A stretch of 64,000 nucleotides of DNA from the NCBI RefSeq assembly GCF_020400725.1, contig NZ_JAINVG010000020.1:34852-98851 (forward strand), read 5' to 3'. Shown piece after piece: positions 1-7,629 of the stretch; position 1 is the stretch's first letter, and every line of letters starts with the position of its first letter. The notes beneath the pieces are model-generated. The model was given only the letters and a program-made list of their open reading frames with translations, ran no database searches and had not been told where the DNA came from. Position numbers and translations under genes: made by a program. The DNA comes from Streptomyces sp. NK15101. GTDB lineage: Bacteria; Actinomycetota; Actinomycetes; Streptomycetales; Streptomycetaceae.

Positions 1-80
1 ACCCGATGGTATTGCGGCGACGCCACGGCCTGACAGGGTGTTTCCGGAAATCGACTTCCCCGGATGCGCAGCGTTATGCG

Positions 81-1577
81 TCAGCCGTTCAGGGGGAGTT
101 GGACGACCAGTAGCTTTCCGGCCATGGTCACTCCACCGTCCATGGCGATCGCGAGACCGTCGGCGTACACGTGCGGTCCGTCGACGACCGGGCCCGAGCC
201 GTCCTCGCCGTCCTCGGTGCCGACCTGGCCCAGGAGGTACGGGATGGGGCTGTGGCCGTGCACGATCCGGCGGCCGCCGTAGGTGGAGAGCAGCTCCTGG
301 ACGGCCTGCGGGCCGCCGTCGTCGCGGAACGCGAAGCGCTTGGTGAACTTCCGGAAGAGGTCCCAGACCTCGTCGGCGTCGTTCCGGTTGAGGATCTCGT
401 GGACCGTGTCGTTGACGTCCTCGATGGTCTGGCCGTATTCGAGGTACGCGGTGGTGTCGGAGTGCACGAGGAGGTGGTCGTCCTCGCGGACCACGGCGTC
501 GAGCCGGGACATCCACTGGAGGTGGACGTCCTGGAGCCGGTCCATGTCGTGCTTCTGGCCGCCGTTGAGCAGCCAGGCGGCCTGGAAGGTGGCGGTGCCC
601 GCGCCGGAGTTGACGGGGGTGTCGCCGAAGCGTTTGGCGCCGATCAGCAGCAGCTCGTGGTTGCCCATGAGTGCCTTGCAGTAGCCGCCTGCGGCGGCGG
701 CCTCGGCGGAGAGGCGCATGACGAGGTCGATGACGCCGATGCCGTCGGGGCCGCGGTCGGTGAAGTCGCCGAGGAACCAGAGCCGGGCGTTGCCCGCGGC
801 CCAGCCGCCGTTCTCGTCGATGAGGCCCTGGGCGCGCAGGGCGGCGAGGAGTTCGTCGAGGTAGCCGTGGACGTCGCCGACGACGTAGAGGGGACCGGGG
901 CCGTCGCCGTTCGCGGGCTCCGGGGCGGGGGCCGGTTCGGGGGTGACGGTGACCTGGACGGTGTCGCCGCGGTTGATGACCGGGAGGTCGCGCTCGGTCG
1001 GGGTGTATCCCTCGGGCGGCTCGCCCTCGGGGAAGGCGTTGCCCGGGTGGCCGGTGGCGACGGAGACGATGGACGAGCCGGCCGGTGCGGCGTACGCCGG
1101 GGCGAGCCGGCGCCCCAGGTGGAGGGTCGGATCGGCGGGCATGGGCGCGGGGGCCTGCGGCGCGGCGGGCGGGGTCACCGGCGGCGCGGGAGCCTGCGGC
1201 GTGTCGGCCGTGGCGGCGGGCGCGGGCGCCGGTGCCGGCGGGGCGGTGGCGGGCGCCGCCGGGGACGCCTCGGTCGCGGGCGCCTCGGCAGGGAGGGCCT
1301 CGGACGGCGGGGTCGGCACCGGGACGGCCTCGACCGGAGAGGGGGCGATCGGGGGGAGGCGGTCGGCGGATGCCGGGGGTTCGACGGGTGCCGGATATGG
1401 AGGGGGAGTCAGGCGTTCGACGGGTGACGGCTCGACCGCCGGGGTCACCGGCGGCTTCTCCGGGGAGGGCGGTTCGGCGGCATGGCCCTGCACGGGCACG
1501 CGGGCGTACGGCGGTACGCGGAAGTCACGCAATGTCGCCGTGCGCACCACGGGCTCCTGACCGGCCCCCTGAGTCAT
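81..1577 (-). CDS. Metallophosphoesterase with long Pro/Ala-rich N-terminal region
   Basis: The 498-residue protein has two parts. Roughly residues 1-230 are low-complexity and rich in Pro, Ala and Glu. The C-terminal 260 residues are a calcineurin-like metallophosphatase with the full motif series GDVHG (about residue 235), GDFTDRG, GNHE and VHGHSP, which bind two metal ions. This subfamily resembles bacterial Ser/Thr or diadenosine-tetraphosphate phosphatases, but the substrate cannot be read from sequence. The ATG at 1577 is chosen because GGAGGGG lies 5 bases upstream; the open frame runs further up but is less coherent there. No signal peptide is seen, so a cytosolic enzyme with a flexible tail is likely. 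It is transcribed alone. Confidence 0.85.
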   Translation of the reverse strand: MTQGAGQEPVVRTATLRDFRVPPYARVPVQGHAAEPPSPEKPPVTPAVEPSPVERLTPPPYPAPVEPPASADRLPPIAPSPVEAVPVPTPPSEALPAEAPATEASPAAPATAPPAPAPAPAATADTPQAPAPPVTPPAAPQAPAPMPADPTLHLGRRLAPAYAAPAGSSIVSVATGHPGNAFPEGEPPEGYTPTERDLPVINRGDTVQVTVTPEPAPAPEPANGDGPGPLYVVGDVHGYLDELLAALRAQGLIDENGGWAAGNARLWFLGDFTDRGPDGIGVIDLVMRLSAEAAAAGGYCKALMGNHELLLIGAKRFGDTPVNSGAGTATFQAAWLLNGGQKHDMDRLQDVHLQWMSRLDAVVREDDHLLVHSDTTAYLEYGQTIEDVNDTVHEILNRNDADEVWDLFRKFTKRFAFRDDGGPQAVQELLSTYGGRRIVHGHSPIPYLLGQVGTEDGEDGSGPVVDGPHVYADGLAIAMDGGVTMAGKLLVVQLPLNG

Positions 1578-1862
1578 CGACCCCTCCACCACCGTCGCGA
1601 TGCCCTGCACATCGCGGACCGGCCTGGTCGGGGTGGTCCGCGGTGTCGTCCGCCCATCATAGGAATGAGGGCCCTTCCGTGTGACGCACCAGGGTGGTGA
1701 ATCCGGGTTCACTCCGGGTTCACCGGTCGTTTCGCCCGAATTGTGAAGGTCTAGTCCAGGGGTGGGGCCGGTGTGGGGACCGGTTTCCCCGCCCCTGCCC
1801 ACGGGCAGGGGCGGGGACGGCGGTTCGGGTGACGGCGGGTTCGGGCGCCGCCGCCCGTGGAG

Positions 1863-2969
1863 TCAGTCCTTGGCCGGTGAGCGCGGTGGGCTGACCGTGG
1901 TGCGCGGCGAGCGCCGCTGCGAGGAGGTGCGGACGATGAGTTCGGTCGGTATCACCTGTTCGACCGGGCCGTCGGTCTCGATCCCCTCGATGGCGTCGAT
2001 GAGGAGCTGGACGACGGCCGTGCCGATCCGGCGCGGCTTGAGCGAGAGCGTCGTGATGGGCGGTTCGGTGGTGGCGTAGACGGTCGACTCGCTGCAGCAG
2101 ACCAGCAGCAGGTCGTCCGGGACGCGCAGTCCGTAGCGGCGGGCGGCCGCGAGGAGGTCGGTCCCGTTGGGGTCGAAGAGGCCGTACACGGCGTCGGGCC
2201 GGTCCGGGCGGGCGAGCAGCCGGTCGGCCGCGACGGCGCCCGCGCACGGGTCGTGCGCCGGATAGGCCTCGTAGACGGGGTCCTGGCCCACCCGTGCGCA
2301 CCAGTTGAGGTACGCGGTGGTGGACAGGCGGGTGTACGTGTCGGTGGTGGTTCCGGTGAGGAGGCCGATCCGGCGGGCGCCGGCGTCGGCGAGGTGGTCG
2401 AGCAGGTCGAGGACGGCGGCTTCGTGGTCGTTGTCGACCCAGGCGGTGACCGGGAGGGTGCCGGCGGGGCGTCCGTCGGAGACGACGGGCAGGCCCTGGC
2501 GGACCAGTTCGGTGACGACCGGGTCGTGGTCGGAGGGGTCGATGACGACGGTGCCGTCGAGGGCGACGTTCGACCAGACGTCATGGCGGGAGGTGGCGGG
2601 GAGGATGACCAGGGCGTAGCCCCGGGCGAGTGCCGCCGATGTGGCTGCTCTGGCCATCTCCGCGAAGTACGCGAATTCGGTGAAGGTGAAAGGTTCATCC
2701 CCGTACGTGGTCACGGTCAGGCCGATGAGTCCCGACTTGCCGGTACGGAGCGTGCGGGCCGCCGCGGATGGGCGGTAGCCCAGCCTGTCGGCGACCTCGC
2801 GGACGTGGCGGCGGGTGGCGTCCGGGAGTCGGCCCTTGCCGTTGAGCGCGTCGGAGACAGTCGTGATGGAGACCCCGGCGGCGGCGGCCACGTCCCGGAT
2901 GCCTGCCCGGCCCTGCCGGCTTCCCCGGGTCTGTGCCCGGCTCACCTGGTGCTTCCCTGCTGCTGTCAT
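1863..2969 (-). CDS. LacI-family transcriptional regulator
   Basis: This 368-residue protein has a LacI-type helix-turn-helix at about residues 23-48 (IRDVAAAAGVSITTVSDALN) and the hinge LGYRPSAAARTLRTGKSGLIG. A periplasmic-binding-protein-like sensor domain fills the remainder. The family binds palindromic operators and responds to sugars or related effectors; the effector is unknown here. Its divergent neighbour is a HisC-type aminotransferase rather than a sugar-uptake operon, so the target is not obvious. The ATG at 2969 has no convincing ribosome site, but a TACTAT box sits 9 bases upstream, suggesting a leaderless or nearly leaderless mRNA. Confidence 0.88.
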   Translation of the reverse strand: MTAAGKHQVSRAQTRGSRQGRAGIRDVAAAAGVSITTVSDALNGKGRLPDATRRHVREVADRLGYRPSAAARTLRTGKSGLIGLTVTTYGDEPFTFTEFAYFAEMARAATSAALARGYALVILPATSRHDVWSNVALDGTVVIDPSDHDPVVTELVRQGLPVVSDGRPAGTLPVTAWVDNDHEAAVLDLLDHLADAGARRIGLLTGTTTDTYTRLSTTAYLNWCARVGQDPVYEAYPAHDPCAGAVAADRLLARPDRPDAVYGLFDPNGTDLLAAARRYGLRVPDDLLLVCCSESTVYATTEPPITTLSLKPRRIGTAVVQLLIDAIEGIETDGPVEQVIPTELIVRTSSQRRSPRTTVSPPRSPAKD

Positions 2970-3360
2970 GGCGAGCCGATAGTAGGGCGATGAGGGGCGG
3001 TCGGGACGGTCGCATATGCAGACGTTGACAGGCACGTTTCTGCATGATCGAAAAACCTCAAAAGCCGCTAAATCAAAGGCAGTTAGGGTTCCTGGCGTGC
3101 AATCCATGGTTATCGAACGGCGTAGGCCTGGCGAGGGGGTGAGGTCTCGAAGAGGTCTCAACTCACCTCTACGGGGGATGCGCGCCACGGCGCCCGCCAC
3201 CGGCGCACGCCACCCTGGTGCGCGCCCCCTTCTTCGGGGGGCGCGAGCGGGGCCGTGTCCGCAGCGTGTCCCTCCTGTTGTCCACAGCCCATTCGCAGCG
3301 GCCGCGAATCCTCTTAAGGTGAGGAGTATTGGCGGTACGGACGGTCGAGGAGGCCACACT
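2970..3360. other. Divergent intergenic region between the LacI gene and hisC
   Basis: This 391-bp spacer is AT-richer at 3040-3090. It holds a 7-bp inverted repeat (ATGCAGA ... TCTGCAT, about 3013-3045), a perfect DnaA box TTGTCCACA at 3278-3286, and a plausible hisC promoter: TTCGCA (3292-3297), 17 bases, TAAGGT (3315-3320). The frame upstream of hisC is open here, but its translation has no homology-like character and the aminotransferase starts naturally at 3361. Confidence 0.5.
2979..2984 (-). promoter_or_regulatory. Candidate -10 box for the LacI gene
   Basis: On the reverse strand TACTAT is followed by CGGCTCGCC and then the ATG. A start 6-7 bases downstream would leave only about 2-3 untranslated bases. 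This fits the missing Shine-Dalgarno sequence but is an inference; no good -35 is visible. Confidence 0.4.
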
Positions 3361-4458
3361 GTGAGCGAGACCAGCGGGACGAGCACCGGCAGCCCCAGGC
3401 TGCGCGCCGAGCTGGACGGCGTCCCCACCTACAAGCCGGGCAAGCCGGCCGCCGCGGGCGGCCCCGTGGCCTTCAAGCTGTCCTCCAACGAGAACCCCTA
3501 CCCGCCGCTGCCGGGGGTCATGGAGAGCACGCTGGCCGCCGCCGCGAACTTCAACCGCTACCCGGACATGGCCTGCACCGGTCTGACGGAGGAGCTGGCG
3601 AACCGCTTCGGCGTGCCCGTCTCCCACCTGGCCACCGGCACCGGCTCGGTCGGCGTCGCGCAGTCGCTGCTCCAGTCCACCTCGGGTCCGGGCGACGAGG
3701 TGATCTACGCCTGGCGCTCCTTCGAGGCGTACCCGATCATCACCCAGATCAGCGGGGCCACCTCCGTGCAGGTGCCGCTGACCGAGGGCGAGGTGCACGA
3801 CCTCGACGCGATGGCCGAGGCGATCACCGACCGGACCCGGCTGATCTTCGTCTGCAACCCCAACAACCCCACGGGCACCGCCGTGCGCCGGGCGGAGCTG
3901 GAGCGCTTCCTGGACCGGGTGCCCTCCGACATCCTCGTCGTGCTCGACGAGGCCTACCGGGAGTTCGTCCGCGACAGCGACATCCCGGACGGCATCGAGC
4001 TCTACCGGGACCGGCCCAACGTCGCCGTGCTGCGCACCTTCTCCAAGGCGTACGGCCTGGCGGGGCTGCGGGTCGGCTTCGCGGTCGCCCACGAGCCGGT
4101 GGCGGCGGCGCTGCGCAAGACGGCGGTGCCGTTCGGCGTGAGCCAGCTGGCGCAGGACGCGGCGGTGGCCTCGCTGCGGGCCGAGGACGAGCTGCTCGGG
4201 CGGGTCGGCTCGCTGGTGGCCGAGCGCGAGCGGGTCCACGCGGGGCTCGTGGCCCAGGGGTGGACCGTGCCGGACACCCAGGCCAACTTCGTCTGGCTGC
4301 GGCTCGGCGAGCGGACCCTGGAGTTCGCGGCGGAGTGCGAGCGGCACGGCGTGGTGGTGCGGCCGTTCGCGGGCGAGGGCGTGCGCGTCACGATCGGTGA
4401 GTGCGAGGCCAACGACCTGTTCCTGAAGGCGGCGGAAGTCTTCCGCCAGGGCCTCTGA
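3361..4458 (+). CDS. hisC: HisC-family PLP aminotransferase (histidinol-phosphate/aromatic)
   Basis: The 365-residue fold-type I aminotransferase has the hallmarks of HisC/Pat enzymes: SSNENPYPP near the N-terminus, [16 protein letters not shown], and [13 protein letters not shown] with the PLP-binding Lys at residue 229. It transfers an amino group between glutamate and histidinol phosphate or aromatic keto acids. Streptomycetes usually keep a separate hisC inside the his operon, so this stand-alone copy may act mainly on aromatic amino acids (Pat/HisC2-like); sequence alone does not decide. The GTG at 3361 follows GAGGAGG at a good distance. It converges on the next gene, the two stop codons being directly adjacent. 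Confidence 0.85.
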   Translation: MSETSGTSTGSPRLRAELDGVPTYKPGKPAAAGGPVAFKLSSNENPYPPLPGVMESTLAAAANFNRYPDMACTGLTEELANRFGVPVSHLATGTGSVGVAQSLLQSTSGPGDEVIYAWRSFEAYPIITQISGATSVQVPLTEGEVHDLDAMAEAITDRTRLIFVCNPNNPTGTAVRRAELERFLDRVPSDILVVLDEAYREFVRDSDIPDGIELYRDRPNVAVLRTFSKAYGLAGLRVGFAVAHEPVAAALRKTAVPFGVSQLAQDAAVASLRAEDELLGRVGSLVAERERVHAGLVAQGWTVPDTQANFVWLRLGERTLEFAAECERHGVVVRPFAGEGVRVTIGECEANDLFLKAAEVFRQGL

Positions 4459-4839
4459 TCAGTTCCCGGCGAGTTCCACGCGGATCGGGTCGCCGTTCCT
4501 GACGGTGGCCAGGATCCGTGGGTCGCCGTCGAGCGCGCCCAGCAGGTTGCAGGGGCTCGCCAGCCGGCATTCCTCGCCCCGCGAGATCGGGGTGGGTCCG
4601 TAGGGGAGGGCGAGCGCGTCGCCCTCCGTCCAGAACGCCACGGTGCCGGGCTCGACGACCTGCTGGGCGTCGGACTCGATCGCGGCGGAGACCGGAGTGT
4701 CGAAGTAGACCTCCTCGCCCCACGTCCGGGCGGTGGAGACGATCGGGAGAGCCCCCGCGAGCGCCTTGCTCGTGGGGGTTTCCTCGAGGGTGGCCGTGGT
4801 GTGTCCGGCCGGCCAGGAGATGCGTATCCGAAGAGTCAT
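4459..4839 (-). CDS. Cyclophilin-like fold protein
   Basis: This 126-residue protein matches the small bacterial cyclophilin-like family (formerly DUF369): MTLRIRISWPAG start, WGEEVYFDTPV, VEPGTVAFW and GDALALPYGPTPIS. These proteins have a cyclophilin beta-barrel but lack most prolyl-isomerase active-site residues; their role is unknown. It is a single gene, divergent from the cyd operon and convergent with hisC. Confidence 0.75.
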   Translation of the reverse strand: MTLRIRISWPAGHTTATLEETPTSKALAGALPIVSTARTWGEEVYFDTPVSAAIESDAQQVVEPGTVAFWTEGDALALPYGPTPISRGEECRLASPCNLLGALDGDPRILATVRNGDPIRVELAGN

Positions 4840-4941
4840 GCACCGGATTCAACAATATGTTGAAGGCCTCGGAAAGTGTGACCCGCGGTACAGCCCCCCG
4901 CCTTACGGTACGGATTTCGTATAAGCAATAATGCTTGTGAA

Positions 4942-4957
4942 TGTGAACGCGTTCACA
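4942..4957. promoter_or_regulatory. Rex operator (ROP) upstream of cydA
   Basis: TGTGAACGCGTTCACA is a perfect 16-bp palindrome and identical to the published Streptomyces Rex consensus. Rex senses NADH/NAD+ and represses cytochrome bd genes when NADH is low. The site lies 82 bp before the cydA start, in an AT-richer promoter region (about 4905-4960). Confidence 0.95.
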
Positions 4958-5038
4958 AGCGTGTCCTGCTTCCTCCCTGTTTGGGTGGAACCCGCCAGGC
5001 AGACTGCCCGCTGTGACCACGTCGAGTAAGGAGAAGAC

Positions 5039-6547
5039 GTGAACCTAGCTTTGGCGCCGGAGACTCTGGCGCGCTGGCAGTTCGGCATCACCACCGTCTA
5101 CCACTTCCTGTTCGTACCCCTGACGATCTCGCTTGCCGCGCTCACTGCCGGCATCCAGACCGCCTGGGTCCGCACGGGCAAGGAGAAGTACCTCAGGGCG
5201 ACGAAGTTCTGGGGCAAGCTCTTCCTGATCAACATCGCCATGGGTGTGGTCACCGGAATCGTGCAGGAGTTCCAGTTCGGCATGAACTGGTCCGACTACT
5301 CCCGCTTCGTCGGCGACATCTTCGGTGCCCCGCTGGCCTTCGAGGCGCTCATCGCCTTCTTCTTCGAGTCGACCTTCATCGGTCTGTGGATCTTCGGCTG
5401 GGACAAGCTGCCGAAGAAGATCCACCTCGCCTGCATCTGGATGGTGTCGATCGGCACGATCCTCTCCGCGTACTTCATCCTGGCGGCCAACTCCTGGATG
5501 CAGCACCCCGTGGGCTACCGCATCGACAAGGAGCGCGGCCGGGCGGAGCTCACCGACTTCTGGCAGGTGCTCACCCAGAACACCGCGCTCACCCAGTTCT
5601 TCCACACGATGACGGCGGCGTTCCTGGTCGGCGGTGCGTTCATGGTGGGCATCTCCGCGTTCCACCTGGCGCGCAGGAAGCACATTCCGATCATGCGGGC
5701 CTCGCTGCGGCTCGGCCTGATCACGCTGATCATCGCCGGTCTCGGCACCGCGATCAGCGGCGACCTGCTCGGCAAGGTCATGTTCAAGCAGCAGCCGATG
5801 AAGATGGCCGCCGCCGAGGCGCTCTGGGACGGCGAGGCGCCCGCACCCTTCTCGATCTTCGCCTACGGCGACGTCGAGAAGGGCCACAACACGGTCGCCA
5901 TAGAGGTGCCGGGCCTGCTGTCCTTCCTCGCGAACGACGACTTCGACTCGTACGTCCCGGGCATCAACGACGTGAACAAGGCCGAGCAGGAGAAGTTCGG
6001 TCCCGGCGACTACCGGCCCAACATCCCCGTCGCCTACTGGGGCTTCCGCTGGATGATCGGCTTCGGCATGGCCTCGCTGGGCATCGGCATGCTCGGCCTC
6101 TGGCTGACCCGGAAGAAGTTCATGCTGTCACCGGGGCTGCGGACCGGTGAGGACGAAGTGCCGAACCTGGTCCTGTTCAAGCGGAAGGCGCTCAGCCCCC
6201 GCCTGGGCAAGTGGTACTGGATCATCGCCCTCTGGACGATGGCGTTCCCGCTGATCGCCAACTCCTGGGGCTGGATCTTCACCGAGATGGGCCGCCAGCC
6301 CTGGGTCGTCTACGGCGTGCTGCGCACCCGTGACGCGGTCTCCCCCGGCGTCTCCCAGGGCGAGGTCCTCACCTCGATGATCGTCTTCACCGCCCTCTAC
6401 GCGATTCTCGCCGTCATCGAGGTCAAGCTCCTCGTCAAGTACGTCAAGGCGGGCCCGCCGGAGCTCACCGAGGACGACCTCAACCCGCCCACCAGGATCG
6501 GCGGGGACTCCCGCGACCCCGACCGGCCCATGGCCTTCTCGTACTGA
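5039..6547 (+). CDS. cydA: Cytochrome bd ubiquinol/menaquinol oxidase subunit I
   Basis: The 502-residue integral membrane protein is CydA. It oxidises menaquinol and reduces O2 with very high affinity, using haems b558, b595 and d. The N-terminal ARWQFGITTVYHFLFVPLT carries His22, matching the conserved haem-ligand His near the N-terminus. Other conserved parts are the acidic helix AFFFESTFIGLWIFGW, the histidine of FFHTMTAAF and the Met-bearing RWMIGFGM helix. The quinol loop looks short, as in other actinobacteria. The GTG start has AAGGAG upstream. It is first in cydA-cydB-cydCD under Rex control, so expression should rise on oxygen limitation. Confidence 0.97.
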   Translation: MNLALAPETLARWQFGITTVYHFLFVPLTISLAALTAGIQTAWVRTGKEKYLRATKFWGKLFLINIAMGVVTGIVQEFQFGMNWSDYSRFVGDIFGAPLAFEALIAFFFESTFIGLWIFGWDKLPKKIHLACIWMVSIGTILSAYFILAANSWMQHPVGYRIDKERGRAELTDFWQVLTQNTALTQFFHTMTAAFLVGGAFMVGISAFHLARRKHIPIMRASLRLGLITLIIAGLGTAISGDLLGKVMFKQQPMKMAAAEALWDGEAPAPFSIFAYGDVEKGHNTVAIEVPGLLSFLANDDFDSYVPGINDVNKAEQEKFGPGDYRPNIPVAYWGFRWMIGFGMASLGIGMLGLWLTRKKFMLSPGLRTGEDEVPNLVLFKRKALSPRLGKWYWIIALWTMAFPLIANSWGWIFTEMGRQPWVVYGVLRTRDAVSPGVSQGEVLTSMIVFTALYAILAVIEVKLLVKYVKAGPPELTEDDLNPPTRIGGDSRDPDRPMAFSY

Positions 6548-6565
6548 GGCTGAGGAGATCGAGGC

Positions 6566-7567
6566 ATGGAACTCCACGACGTCTGGTTCGTACTCATCGC
6601 CGTCCTCTGGACCGGCTACTTCTTCCTCGAAGGCTTCGACTTCGGGATCGGAGTCCTGACCAAGCTGCTCGCCCGCGACCGGGCCGAGAAGCGGGTCCTC
6701 ATCAACACCATCGGACCCGTCTGGGACGGCAACGAGGTGTGGCTGCTCACCGCCGGCGGCGCGACCTTCGCCGCGTTCCCCGAGTGGTACGCGACGCTGT
6801 TCTCCGGCTTCTACCTGCCGCTGCTGATCATCCTGGTCTGCCTGATCATCCGGGGCGTCGCCTTCGAGTACCGGGTGAAGCGGCCCGAGGAGAACTGGCA
6901 GCGCAACTGGGAGCAGGCGATCTTCTGGACCTCGCTGATCCCCGCGTTCCTCTGGGGCGTGGCCTTCGGCAACATCGTCCGGGGCGTGAAGATCGACGGA
7001 GACATGGAGTACGCCGGCACCCTCTGGGACCTGCTCAACCCGTACGCGCTCCTCGGCGGCCTGGTCACGCTCACCCTCTTCACCTTCCACGGCGCGGTCT
7101 TCGCCTCGCTCAAGACGGTCGGGGACATCCGGGGCCGGGCGCGGGCGCTCGCGCTGAAGCTGGGCCTGGTCACGGCGGTGCTCGCGCTGGGCTTCCTGAG
7201 CTGGACCCAGGTCCGCACGGGGGACGGCTGGAGCCTCGCGGCGATGCTGATCGCCGTGGTGGCGCTGGTCGGCGCCGTCGCCGCCATCAAGGCGGGGCGC
7301 GAGGGCTGGTCCTTCGCGCTCTCGGGCGTGACGATCGCCGCCGCCGTGGCGATGCTCTTCCTGGCGCTCTTCCCGAACGTCATGCCGTCTTCACTCGACC
7401 CCGAGTGGAGCCTTACCGTGACGAACGCGTCCTCGAGTCCGTACACGCTCAAGATCATGACCTGGTGCGCGGCGATCGCGACCCCGCTGGTGCTGCTCTA
7501 CCAGGGCTGGACCTACTGGGTGTTCCGTAAGCGCATCGGTACGCAGCACATCGCCGACGCTCACTAG
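6566..7567 (+). CDS. cydB: Cytochrome bd oxidase subunit II
   Basis: CydB, 333 residues with about nine membrane helices, packs against CydA to form the bd oxidase. It opens with the diagnostic LHDVWFVLIAVLWTGYFFLEGFDFGIG and contains GPVWDGNEVWLL; both are conserved in the family. It begins 18 bp after cydA with GAGGAG upstream and is surely cotranscribed. Length is normal. Confidence 0.97.
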   Translation: MELHDVWFVLIAVLWTGYFFLEGFDFGIGVLTKLLARDRAEKRVLINTIGPVWDGNEVWLLTAGGATFAAFPEWYATLFSGFYLPLLIILVCLIIRGVAFEYRVKRPEENWQRNWEQAIFWTSLIPAFLWGVAFGNIVRGVKIDGDMEYAGTLWDLLNPYALLGGLVTLTLFTFHGAVFASLKTVGDIRGRARALALKLGLVTAVLALGFLSWTQVRTGDGWSLAAMLIAVVALVGAVAAIKAGREGWSFALSGVTIAAAVAMLFLALFPNVMPSSLDPEWSLTVTNASSSPYTLKIMTWCAAIATPLVLLYQGWTYWVFRKRIGTQHIADAH

Positions 7568-7575
7568 TCGCCACC

Positions 7576-7612
7576 CGGCCGCCGACGTCCACCCACCGGC
7601 GCTCGGCGGCCG
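7576..7612 (+). other. Stem-loop between cydB and cydCD
   Basis: CGGCCGCCGA and TCGGCGGCCG form a perfect 10-bp stem with a 17-base loop. No U-run follows. It could attenuate, or stabilise the cydAB part of the message; neither is shown. Confidence 0.4.
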
Positions 7613-7629
7613 ACGCTCTTCAGAGGGGC

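Noticed and set aside
3016..3360. Upstream extension of hisC
   Set aside because: The added 115 residues lack homology-like character; GTG 3361 has a strong ribosome site and gives family length.
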